The notes beneath the pieces are model-generated. The model made no database searches. It worked only from the letters and a program-made list of their open reading frames with translations, and was not told the origin of the DNA. Of a stretch of DNA of 64,000 nt, positions 56,393 to 63,978 are shown piece by piece (the stretch's first letter is position 1; every line of letters begins with the position of its first letter). Origin of the DNA: Citrobacter freundii (GTDB lineage Bacteria > Bacteroidota > Bacteroidia > Chitinophagales > Chitinophagaceae); NCBI GenBank assembly GCA_003243445.1, contig QFQQ01000025.1:19908-83907 (forward strand), read 5' to 3'. Both the position numbers and the translations under genes were made by a program.

Positions 56393-59206
56393 ATGCCTCG
56401 CCGCCTTCTTGTATTCCTTTTATTCATCCAATTTTCAACGAACCTCTTTGCTCAACGATTCGGCGGTACTCCGCCCGGCGTCACCTGGAAACAGATCAAT
56501 ACGGATACTGCCCGTATCATTTATCCTGCCGGCCTCGACAGCCAGGCACAACGTGTGGCACAGCTCGCACATTACCAGGCATCGAAAACACCGGCTGCAC
56601 TGGGCGACAAAATTCACAAGATCAATATCGTGTTGCAGAACCAGACGACGTTTGCCAACGGTTACGTCGGTCTCGGGCCATACCGCAGTGAGTTTTATCT
56701 TACGCCGGGGCTGAATAATTTTGACCTGGGCAGTTTGTCATGGACAGATCAGTTATCTATCCATGAGTTCAGGCATGTCGAGCAATTCAATAATTTCCGC
56801 AATGGTATCAGCAATCTGATGTATCGTCTTTTCGGAGAAGAAGGTCTTGCCCTTGCTGTGAATGCTTCGGTGCCCGACTGGTTCTTTGAAGGAGATGCGG
56901 TGTATAATGAAACCGTTCTTTCCAAACAAGGACGTGGCCGTCTGCCGCTTTTCCTGAATGCTTATCCTGCATTATGGAAAGCGGATAAGCATTATTCCTG
57001 GATGAAATTGCGTAATGGTTCATTCAAAGACTACGTGCCGGATCATTATAATCTGGGCTATCTGCTCGTGAACTATGGTTATGAGAAATACGGACTTGAT
57101 TTCTGGAAAAAGGTAACGCATGATGCTTCTGCTTTTAAAGGACTGTTCTATCCGTTTCAGAAGGCGATCGAAAAACATGCAGGTGTTTCTTATCCCACAT
57201 TCCGCGAAGCGGCATTCGAACATTATAAAAAAAGCCTTGCTGCGCAACCTGCGGGAGAGGCCGGCACGGCGCCTGTTCTTCCGCTCAATAAAAAAGTAGT
57301 TACGGATTACCTGTACCCTTATGTGATCTCCGCGGATTCATTATTATACCTGAAGAAAGCATATAACAAACGCCCCACATTTTTTATCCGGGATAAGAAT
57401 GGCGCTCACTATCTCAGGGTGCGTGATATCTCCATCAATGACCAGTATTCATACAGGAACGGCAGAGTGGCTTATGCTGCGTATGAAAATGATCCACGCT
57501 GGCGCTGGCGCGATTACAGTGTGATCAAGATCTTTAACATTTACACGAAACAACAAAAGACCATTACCCATAAAACAAAATATTTCTCACCGGATATTTC
57601 TCCCGATGGTGATCGTGTGGTTGCGGTATATGCAGGCAGCGATGGACGTAGCGAATTACATATACTGGATATTGAAACGGGGGAAAAACGTTCATCGATC
57701 AGTGCAGCGGATATCGGATTGTTTACCGATCCGAAGTTCATTTCCCCGGATTCCGTTATCAGTGCCGTAAGATTAAAAGACGGAAGAATGACATTGGCCA
57801 TATCTTCCATTTCTGCTGGCAGCACTATGCGATTGATCTCTCCTTCATTCAACGTGATCGGTTTTCCATGGATAAATAATGGCACAGTTTATTTCAGTGC
57901 ATCATTTCAGGGGAAGGATAATGTTTTCTGTTTTAACCTGGATGACAGGAAAGTTTATAAGATCACCAACTGGCCACTCGGTAATTATTTCGCCAATGCA
58001 AAGGATGGCAAACTGGCATGGTCGTCGTTCACAGCGGAAGGCCTTCAATTGCAGCAGGCAGATGAAAGCTCACTGGTGAAGGAAGCCGTGACGGAAATGG
58101 AAGTGCAAACCCTGAAACCTGCGTACGACGTGGCGCATGCAGCCGAGATACCTGAAGTAGTGCCCGGAGAATTACCTGCGCGTTATTTTCAAAGTTCTAA
58201 ATATAAGAAAGGAACAAGGCTGTTCAATTTTCATAGCTGGCGTCCATATTATGAAGATCCTGAATTTACGTTTTCTTTATATGGAGAGAACGTGTTGAAT
58301 ACATTGCAGACGCAGGTGTATTATCTGTATAACGAAAATGATCGCACGAGTGCGGTTGGTGCGTCCACTACATTTGGACAGTTGTTTCCTTATCTGAGTA
58401 TAGGTTCGCAATACACGTTCAACAGGACTGCGGTATTGAATAATAAGGAAAAGAAATGGGGACAGTTGGATTCAAGAGTGGGAGTGAGTATTCCGTTGAG
58501 CTGGACGAGTGGGAAAACGAATAAGCAATTCAATATAGGTACAAATTATTTTTACCGCAACGATTTCAACCGGGGTATTTATAAAGATTCATTTGTGCAG
58601 AATAATTTTGGTTACCTGCACCATTACCTGCAATGGACACAACAGGTGGAATCCGCAGTGCAGCATATCTATCCAAAATTGGGTTATAGCCTGAGCGGTG
58701 AATATCGTCATGCAGTAAATAAATACGATAGCTGGCAATTCCTGGGTGGCGGTTCATTGTATCTGCCGGGTGTATTGCCTTCGCATAGCCTGGTTGTTAC
58801 AGGCGCATTCCAGGAAACAGATACCCTGTATGCATTGTTTGGGAACCGCATTGCTTATGCGCGTGGTTACAACGAGGCGTACTTTGCAAGAATGTGGCGC
58901 ACCTCGTTCAATTATCATTTCCCTTTGTTTTATCCTGACTGGGGTTTCGCCAATATCCTTTACCTGAAACGGATCAGGGCTAACGGCTTTTATGATTTTA
59001 TGAAAGTGTATTCGCCGGATAAAACAAGAACGGCCAATCAATCGAGTGCAGGTGGGGAAGTGTATTTCGATACGAGATGGTGGAACCAGTATGAGCTTAC
59101 ATTTGGTTTCCGCGTAAGCCACCTGTTGGACAGGGATTTTTTTACGGGAAGAACGGGGGCGAATGTGTTTGAATTCATTATGCCGGTGTCGATCTTTCCG
59201 AGGTGA
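56393..59206 (+). CDS. HExxH domain, beta-propeller and outer-membrane barrel protein
   Basis: A 937-residue secreted protein with a signal peptide (1-20). The N-terminal part (about 30-290) has a gluzincin-type zinc site: HEFRH (124-128) and a possible third ligand Glu167 in FFEGDAVYNE. The middle (about 290-560) has TolB/WD40-like propeller repeats (FSPDISPDGDRVVAVYAGSDG). The C-terminal part (about 610-937) is rich in amphipathic strands with aromatic ends, looks like an outer-membrane beta barrel and ends MPVSIFPR. It may be a surface-tethered peptidase or a binding protein; no named function is known to me. Confidence 0.78.
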   Translation: MPRRLLVFLLFIQFSTNLFAQRFGGTPPGVTWKQINTDTARIIYPAGLDSQAQRVAQLAHYQASKTPAALGDKIHKINIVLQNQTTFANGYVGLGPYRSEFYLTPGLNNFDLGSLSWTDQLSIHEFRHVEQFNNFRNGISNLMYRLFGEEGLALAVNASVPDWFFEGDAVYNETVLSKQGRGRLPLFLNAYPALWKADKHYSWMKLRNGSFKDYVPDHYNLGYLLVNYGYEKYGLDFWKKVTHDASAFKGLFYPFQKAIEKHAGVSYPTFREAAFEHYKKSLAAQPAGEAGTAPVLPLNKKVVTDYLYPYVISADSLLYLKKAYNKRPTFFIRDKNGAHYLRVRDISINDQYSYRNGRVAYAAYENDPRWRWRDYSVIKIFNIYTKQQKTITHKTKYFSPDISPDGDRVVAVYAGSDGRSELHILDIETGEKRSSISAADIGLFTDPKFISPDSVISAVRLKDGRMTLAISSISAGSTMRLISPSFNVIGFPWINNGTVYFSASFQGKDNVFCFNLDDRKVYKITNWPLGNYFANAKDGKLAWSSFTAEGLQLQQADESSLVKEAVTEMEVQTLKPAYDVAHAAEIPEVVPGELPARYFQSSKYKKGTRLFNFHSWRPYYEDPEFTFSLYGENVLNTLQTQVYYLYNENDRTSAVGASTTFGQLFPYLSIGSQYTFNRTAVLNNKEKKWGQLDSRVGVSIPLSWTSGKTNKQFNIGTNYFYRNDFNRGIYKDSFVQNNFGYLHHYLQWTQQVESAVQHIYPKLGYSLSGEYRHAVNKYDSWQFLGGGSLYLPGVLPSHSLVVTGAFQETDTLYALFGNRIAYARGYNEAYFARMWRTSFNYHFPLFYPDWGFANILYLKRIRANGFYDFMKVYSPDKTRTANQSSAGGEVYFDTRWWNQYELTFGFRVSHLLDRDFFTGRTGANVFEFIMPVSIFPR

Positions 59207-59405
59207 TTACGCGGATTATATCAGGCTTACTAATTGTGACCAGCTTTGATAAAGAAATGGTTTTTAAATGAAAGGCCCTGCGCAAATTTCACGAATTATC
59301 TGCGTGATCTGCGCAGGGCCATTCCTTATCTGTATGATGTGTTGACGAAAGTATTTCCTGGATGATGACTGATTGATCTGTGTATTCTGCGGGAACCTTA
59401 CGCAG
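59205..59405. repeat. Repeat cluster of the GCGCAGATT type (copy F3)
   Basis: Starts at the stop codon of the preceding gene with ATTACGCGGATTATATC and contains the hairpin GGCCCTGCGCA (59274-59284) and TGCGCAGGGCC (59310-59320) around a 25-base loop with TTTCACGAATTATC. A final CTGCGGGAACCTTACGCAG follows. The hairpin could act in both directions for two convergent genes. Confidence 0.7.
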
Positions 59406-59416
59406 AACTGCAATCG

Positions 59417-59677
59417 TTATGCTCCCTTTAGTTTTTCAACCAGGGAAATATATTCCTGCATTGCTGTCTCTTTCGCTTTTCCTTTTAATGAAGACCAGGC
59501 TTCGTGCTTTGCTTTATTTACAAAATCAAAAGGATTGGAAGGAGGATCGGTGTTCACATCACCTTCTGTTCCCTGCTTGTATAAAGAGTACAGTTGCAGC
59601 AATACATCATTTGAAGGTTTTTCCGGTAAAGTTTTGCTTTCAGCAACAGCTTTTTCAAATTGTTCTTTCAGTTCCAT
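59417..59677 (-). CDS. Acyl-CoA-binding protein
   Basis: An 86-residue protein that aligns with ACBP over its full length: LKEQFEKAVAESKTLPEKPSN (3-23), LLQLYSLYKQGTEGDV (26-41), FDFVNKAKHEAWSSLKGKAK (50-69) and EYISLVEKL. ACBP binds long-chain acyl-CoA esters in the cytosol with a four-helix bundle. It begins 26 bp after the PafA-like gene on the same strand and is probably co-transcribed with it, an unexpected pairing. Confidence 0.92.
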   Translation of the reverse strand: MELKEQFEKAVAESKTLPEKPSNDVLLQLYSLYKQGTEGDVNTDPPSNPFDFVNKAKHEAWSSLKGKAKETAMQEYISLVEKLKGA

Positions 59678-59703
59678 AGTTATCGTTTTTGAGGATGCAG
59701 TTT

Positions 59704-61326
59704 TTATTTTGTCAGTTCTTCCACCACATGGCCTACTGTGCCGTTTGGCATTTGAATATGCAAAAGGGCTGCAATGGTTGGTGCGAAATCTGTCATATAG
59801 GTCTCGCGGTTTGTTTTACCGGGTTTGATCTTCCAGCCAAACCATAGCATGGGGATGTGTGCGTCATACGGGTTCCATGTGCCATGTGTGGTGCCCTTGT
59901 AGCTGCCATCAAACCACTGCGGCATGAATACAAACTGGATATCACCGGAGAGCTTCTGGTTATAACCATTCGTCACTCTTTCCTTGATCGGGTTTGGCAA
60001 TGTGGTTGATGATAATTCATGCAGATCGAACGCGCTCATGATCGCAGGCAGCTGGCGCAGTTCTTCGATCGCCCACTTCTTGATCACATCGATATCTGCC
60101 TTAGCGGTTTCAATTGCACTATAGTTCAGGTACAGTTGGTAATTCATCACTGTTTCTATAATGTTTTTGATCCCGAATTTTTTTTCGCCGGTCTCATTCA
60201 GCATTTTCCTGATCTCAAGATCGTCCAGTGCTCCGGCAGGAATGTTATGTTCTTTCATAAAGTTGGGAACATGTGCGGCTCCGTGATCTGCCGTAAGGAA
60301 TACCAGGTATTGACCTTTGCCCAGTTTTGTGTCAAGCAATGTCAGGAATGCACCGAGGTCTTTATCAAGACGAAGATAGATATCTTCTGCTTCGATAGAG
60401 TTTGGTCCGAAGGCGTGGCCAACATAATCAGTAGAGGAGAAGCTGATGGTAAGAAAGTCCGTTATACCTCTCTGGCCAAGTTTTTCCCCATCGAGAGCTG
60501 CTTTTGCAAGATCGAGCGTATACGTGTTGCCGTAAGGCGTTGCGCGGAATGCTTCATACTTGTTGCCGGTGATAGCAGAAGTGGTGTGGGGGAATGTATT
60601 GTCTTCGCCGGAAAGATTTGATTCAAAAGCTTTGCTGTCTTCGGTGCTTTGTTTGTAAGTATTGATCGGATAAAGCGTATTCCAGTCTTTTGACATGTAC
60701 TGATCAGGCAGTTTTTTATCGTTCAGGGCTTTTACCCATTCAGGCAGTTCGTTCATGTAATAAGTGCTGGTGATCCAGCCGCCGCTGGCATTGTCGAACC
60801 AGTAAGCTGCATTGGCTGAATGGCCGGCAGGAAGAATGGCTCCACGGTCTTTTAATGCAATGCCGATCGTTTTGCTGTTGAAGTTGGTCGCGAGTCTTAA
60901 TTCGTCAGTAATAGTGGTGGTCCACATATTACGTGGCGACATTTTGCCTGCAGCAGAATTGCTGCCCACGGTTTTCACTGTGGTATCTTCTGCGCAATAC
61001 CAGCTGCGCTTCAGATCACGGCGATACCAGTTATTGCCGATGATGCCGTTTACAGCAGGAATCGAGCCTGTATATACAGACGTGTGACCCGCGGCCGTGT
61101 ACGTAGGCGTGTAGGGAATGAATGTGTTCTCGCAGCTGAAGCCCTGGCTAAGCATGCGTTTAAAACCATCAGGAGAGTAACGGTCATAATACCTGTAAAG
61201 ATAATCCCAGCGCATCTGGTCGACCACGATCCCTACTACCAGTTTTGGTCTTTGCAGTGGTTGTGCAACCAGCGTGTTAAAGGACAGGATCAGAAAGGAA
61301 AGAATCAGAGTTATTAACCTGTACAT
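59704..61326 (-). CDS. pafA: PafA-like alkaline phosphatase
   Basis: A 540-residue periplasmic metalloenzyme of the alkaline phosphatase superfamily, close to the Elizabethkingia PafA type. Signal peptide (1-21, ending LVAQ), first metal Asp36 in GIVVDQMRWDY, nucleophile Thr77 in TPTYTAAGHTS, NNWYRRD, STDYVGHAFGP with metal ligands, TADHGAAHVP, and THGTWNPYDAHIPM. It hydrolyses phosphate monoesters. The start at 61326 follows a TACTTTTG box; an ATG at 61377 would begin upstream of the promoter and is rejected. Confidence 0.88.
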   Translation of the reverse strand: MYRLITLILSFLILSFNTLVAQPLQRPKLVVGIVVDQMRWDYLYRYYDRYSPDGFKRMLSQGFSCENTFIPYTPTYTAAGHTSVYTGSIPAVNGIIGNNWYRRDLKRSWYCAEDTTVKTVGSNSAAGKMSPRNMWTTTITDELRLATNFNSKTIGIALKDRGAILPAGHSANAAYWFDNASGGWITSTYYMNELPEWVKALNDKKLPDQYMSKDWNTLYPINTYKQSTEDSKAFESNLSGEDNTFPHTTSAITGNKYEAFRATPYGNTYTLDLAKAALDGEKLGQRGITDFLTISFSSTDYVGHAFGPNSIEAEDIYLRLDKDLGAFLTLLDTKLGKGQYLVFLTADHGAAHVPNFMKEHNIPAGALDDLEIRKMLNETGEKKFGIKNIIETVMNYQLYLNYSAIETAKADIDVIKKWAIEELRQLPAIMSAFDLHELSSTTLPNPIKERVTNGYNQKLSGDIQFVFMPQWFDGSYKGTTHGTWNPYDAHIPMLWFGWKIKPGKTNRETYMTDFAPTIAALLHIQMPNGTVGHVVEELTK

Positions 61327-61345
61327 AGATGATACTGTTTTGGTG

Positions 61346-61353
61346 CAAAAGTA
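61346..61353 (-). promoter_or_regulatory. -7 box TACTTTTG of pafA-acbP
   Basis: Exact TANNTTTG match on the minus strand, 19 nt from the ATG at 61326. Confidence 0.5.
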
Positions 61354-61401
61354 GGGGATTGCGGGGGAGTTGGACATTAGTAATGGAATAGTAATATAGG
61401 G

Positions 61402-61605
61402 GGAAAAGGTTTAAGAGGTTTAATAAGTTCCAGGGGTTCCAGAGGTTTCAGAGGTTCCATAGGTTTGAGAAGTTTGAGAGGGTTGATAGGTTTGGCATAA
61501 ACAGCTTTCCGCATAATGCACAACTCTTCAGGTTGCGGTAGCAACCTCTGGAACCTATGAAACCCCTGGAACTCCTGGAACTTATTAAACCTGTGAAACC
61601 TTTTC
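61402..61605. repeat. Intergenic inverted repeat, 9-bp family (copy A11)
   Basis: Left arm 61402-61495 and right arm 61533-61605 with inner GCGGTAGCAACCTC (61535-61548). The rare variants TTTAATAAG, TTCCAGGGG and TTCCATAGG or TTTCATAGG appear in both arms in similar order. The right arm reaches into the coding region of the MFS transporter and supplies its stop codon. Confidence 0.9.
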
Positions 61606-62808
61606 CTCTCTTGCTTTCCCCCACATCTTATAGTACCCCATTGCAGCAACAAGGGAGAGTGTTCCCGCGAGCCACCATAGCGTTTTGAAGCCGAAATGTT
61701 CGGCAACCTGGGCGCCGCTCATGGGACCAAGCGTTTGAGCAGCGGACCATGCCATGGTATAGAGCGCGGCATACTGGCCGCGATTGGAAGGACGGGTGCG
61801 GGAGATCCAGTAGCTGTTCATAAAGGGCATGGACAGGATCTCTCCAAACGTGATACCAACGATCATGATAAAAGCGATCATCACTCCATGCAGCGGAAGG
61901 TTGAGCAACCAGAACGAAATGCCCGCAAGCGCAATGCCGGTTGTGATATAGACAAGGTTATTGCGCTTTCCTTCCAGTTTATATACCATGACCATTTCCA
62001 CCAGGGCGATGATAATACCGTTGATCGCCATTAATAAACCAATATACGGCTCAGAAAGATGTAATTCTTTCCGGAAAAAAACCGGCAGGTTGGTGAAGAT
62101 CTGGAAGAAGCACGCGGCGAAAAGCACGGCAATGCTTATGAAAAGTATATAGGTCTTGTCGCGATAAGCGGATTGAACAGGCTTCACCTGTTCTTTTTTT
62201 ACAGAAGCATGATCAGCCTTTACGGGTTTAAGGGCAAACCACATCAGGATAGCGGCAGCGATATTGGTGGATCCGTCGACCCAGAATAATAACTGGTAAT
62301 CGATTTTTGCGAGCACACCACCGATCGCGCTGCCCAATGCCCAGCCCACGTTTATCGCAAGCCTGTTGAGCGCATACGAACGCGTGCGGTTTTCTTCGGT
62401 GCTGTAAAACGCGATAGCTGTTGAGTTGGCTGGCCGGAATGCTTCACCCACGAAACTCACGAGAAAAGTAAACAGGCAGATCATCGGATAAGTCTTTGCC
62501 TGTCCCAATACGATAAAGAGAATGCCGCCGCCGGTCAGTGTCATCAGCTGCACCGGATAATAGCCGATCTTATCTGTAAGCCTTCCTCCGCACCACGCAC
62601 CGGTGAATGCGCCAAAGCCAAACAGACCGAACACAAATCCCGCCTGACCGATACTGTAACCCATCGCCGGGCTTGTAAGGTACAGTGTCATGAATGGCAC
62701 CACCATAGTACCGCTGCGATTGATCAGCATGACCAGTGACAATAGCCAGGTGGACCTTGACAAGCCAGCATATGCATTGCGATAAGTGAGAGCGGTTGAT
62801 CTTAGCAT
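61585..62808 (-). CDS. MFS transporter
   Basis: A 407-residue major facilitator with 12 predicted transmembrane helices, starting MLRSTALTYRNAYAGLSRS at 62808. Typical features: GAWCGGRLTDKIGYYPV between helices 2 and 3 (the MFS loop motif), FVGEAFRPANSTAIAFYST, and RTRPSNRGQYAALYTMAW in the second half. It may be a drug or metabolite exporter (MDR-like); the substrate is unknown. The frame runs back to 62889, but the promoter box at 62818 favours the later start. The last residues EKVSQV and the TAA are made of 9-bp repeat units from A11. Confidence 0.87.
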   Translation of the reverse strand: MLRSTALTYRNAYAGLSRSTWLLSLVMLINRSGTMVVPFMTLYLTSPAMGYSIGQAGFVFGLFGFGAFTGAWCGGRLTDKIGYYPVQLMTLTGGGILFIVLGQAKTYPMICLFTFLVSFVGEAFRPANSTAIAFYSTEENRTRSYALNRLAINVGWALGSAIGGVLAKIDYQLLFWVDGSTNIAAAILMWFALKPVKADHASVKKEQVKPVQSAYRDKTYILFISIAVLFAACFFQIFTNLPVFFRKELHLSEPYIGLLMAINGIIIALVEMVMVYKLEGKRNNLVYITTGIALAGISFWLLNLPLHGVMIAFIMIVGITFGEILSMPFMNSYWISRTRPSNRGQYAALYTMAWSAAQTLGPMSGAQVAEHFGFKTLWWLAGTLSLVAAMGYYKMWGKAREEKVSQV

Positions 62809-62817
62809 GATAGTATC

Positions 62818-62825
62818 CAAAGATA
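62818..62825 (-). promoter_or_regulatory. -7 box TATCTTTG of the MFS gene
   Basis: Exact TANNTTTG match on the minus strand, 9 nt from the ATG at 62808. Confidence 0.55.
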
Positions 62826-63077
62826 AACCAAGAGCAAAAAGAGGGACCGAGGAAAAAGATGAGCGGAATGGGGGGGCTGGGATATGCACATTTTTCTCTG
62901 AATGCCCCGATCGGGATGCGGATTTTTCCGTAAGGGTTATTATTTATTTTTTCTTGAAAATGAATGTGTTGAAAATGGTTTTGACTGTCAAGCAAAAGAT
63001 CTCCCCGGTATATTTCCCTGGCATTCTACTATTGCAACAGGACTGGCAGCGATGTATTTTGTGACAAATTCAATGGT
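62826..63077. other. Intergenic stretch without recognisable content
   Basis: About 250 bp upstream of the MFS gene. I see no gene or repeat here. The last part presumably carries the promoter of the small peptide gene at 63078; TATTTTGTG near 63055 is only a loose match to a -7 box. Confidence 0.5.
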
Positions 63078-63161
63078 ATGATAAAAACCAGTCTGTTTAC
63101 TAAAGTATTCCGCTACGTACTTTTTGCTACTGCCTTTACTTTGTACCTGTTGTTGTTGTAA
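63078..63161 (+). CDS. Candidate 27-residue hydrophobic peptide gene
   Basis: The frame ATG 63078 to TAA 63159-63161 encodes a basic N-terminus (MIKTSLFTKVFRY) and one hydrophobic helix (VLFATAFTLYLLLL). A strong intrinsic terminator follows 29 nt later, which implies that this stretch is transcribed on its own. The design resembles small single-pass membrane peptides. There is no known family I can name. Chance remains possible because the frame is so short. Confidence 0.5.
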   Translation: MIKTSLFTKVFRYVLFATAFTLYLLLL

Positions 63162-63190
63162 GTTCAAAAGTTGCCCCGGAATAAATTCAT

Positions 63191-63216
63191 AAGCCACCTT
63201 TATGGTGGCTTTTTTA
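63191..63216 (+). terminator. Rho-independent terminator after the 27-residue frame
   Basis: AAGCCACC and GGTGGCTT around a 5-base loop, followed by a run of Ts. Confidence 0.85.
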
Positions 63217-63237
63217 GTTATGCTTTCCTCAGATCAG

Positions 63238-63293
63238 CTTACCGTCCTTACCGCCTCCGGTAAAAAAATAACCGGTAAGTACGATAAGAAAGC
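63238..63293. repeat. Inverted repeat, CTTACCGY family (copy D3)
   Basis: Left arm 63238-63261 (CTTACCGT, CCTTACCG, CCTCCGGT) and right arm 63270-63293, with an A-rich loop. It is about 60 bp upstream of the DUF4268 gene. Confidence 0.8.
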
Positions 63294-63343
63294 ATGCCGT
63301 TCGATTCGTTAAGCATCGGGAGTATCTGAAACCCCTGTCCCTG

Positions 63344-63351
63344 TACCTTTG
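63344..63351 (+). promoter_or_regulatory. -7 box TACCTTTG of the DUF4268 gene
   Basis: Exact TANNTTTG match ending 4 nt before the ATG at 63356; a leaderless transcript is predicted. Confidence 0.6.
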
Positions 63352-63355
63352 CATA

Positions 63356-63808
63356 ATGTACAGCAAACAAGAGGCTTCTTTGATACGCAAAGAGTTCTGG
63401 ACAAGCCTGGGCTTATATATGCGTCCGTTACCGGGTGCGGATGGTGAACCGGTCAACTGGTTAAATTATAAGACAGGTATCAGGCATGTTTATTTCAGAA
63501 TGGATGCTGAGAATAAAACTGCCTCGATCGGGATTGAATTAAGGCAGCCGGATGATGATACGAGAAAGGATTTTTTTGAGCGGCTGCTTCCATTAAAAAT
63601 GATGCTGGAAGAAGAGACCGGTGAGGAATGGATATGGGCAAAGGATGCGCGGGATGAAGATGGACGTTTGTTCAGTCGCATCAGCACTGGCATCAGCGGG
63701 GTGAATATTTTTAATAAGGCTGACTGGCCGGCAATAATCTCATTCCTGAAACCAAGAATGCTGGCGCTGGACAGGTTCTGGTTCCAGGTGAAAGATATAT
63801 TGACATGA
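63356..63808 (+). CDS. DUF4268-family protein
   Basis: A 150-residue cytosolic protein. It has the pattern of stand-alone DUF4268 proteins of Bacteroidota: EASLIRKEFWTSLGLYM near residues 6-22, GIRHVYFRMDAENKTASIGIEL (41-62), FFERLLPLKMMLEEETGEEW (73-92) and WPAIISFLKPRMLALDRFW near the end. Elsewhere this domain is fused to nuclease-like modules; alone its function is unknown. No other defence or DNA-modification gene is adjacent. Confidence 0.85.
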   Translation: MYSKQEASLIRKEFWTSLGLYMRPLPGADGEPVNWLNYKTGIRHVYFRMDAENKTASIGIELRQPDDDTRKDFFERLLPLKMMLEEETGEEWIWAKDARDEDGRLFSRISTGISGVNIFNKADWPAIISFLKPRMLALDRFWFQVKDILT

Positions 63809-63886
63809 TTACCGGCTGTCGTTTATGGCCGGTGGCCCGGAGTTATAACCAGCAAGTTAAGTTAGCGAACTGCTGCTCTTGTTCGT

Positions 63887-63931
63887 TCTTACCGTCTTCC
63901 CGCCTTACCGGTAAAAATTAAACCGGTAAGA
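63887..63931. repeat. Inverted repeat, CTTACCGY family (copy D4), shortened right arm
   Basis: Left arm CTTACCGT, CTTCCCGC, CTTACCGG (63887-63912), the same TAAAAATTAA loop as D1, and a right arm of only one unit (CCGGTAAG). Just before it, at 63841-63868, lies AGTTATAACCAGCAAGTTAAGTT-like sequence that resembles the tail of E1 and E2. Confidence 0.75.
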
Positions 63932-63970
63932 TTCTGTGTTAATGACCAAGTATTTCACTAGTAAAAAGAT

Positions 63971-63978
63971 TATTTTTG
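63971..63978 (+). promoter_or_regulatory. -7 box TATTTTTG near the right edge
   Basis: Exact TANNTTTG match; a gene on the + strand probably begins beyond the window. Confidence 0.35.

Noticed and set aside
1919..61605. CRISPR array as an explanation of the 7- and 9-bp runs
   Set aside because: Units are far too short, there are no regular spacers, arms face each other, and no cas gene is present.
955..61605. attC/integron cassette sites next to xerD
   Set aside because: The imperfect palindromes lack the attC core sites, occur on either side of unrelated core genes, and the recombinase has the XerD form without an integron-integrase insert.
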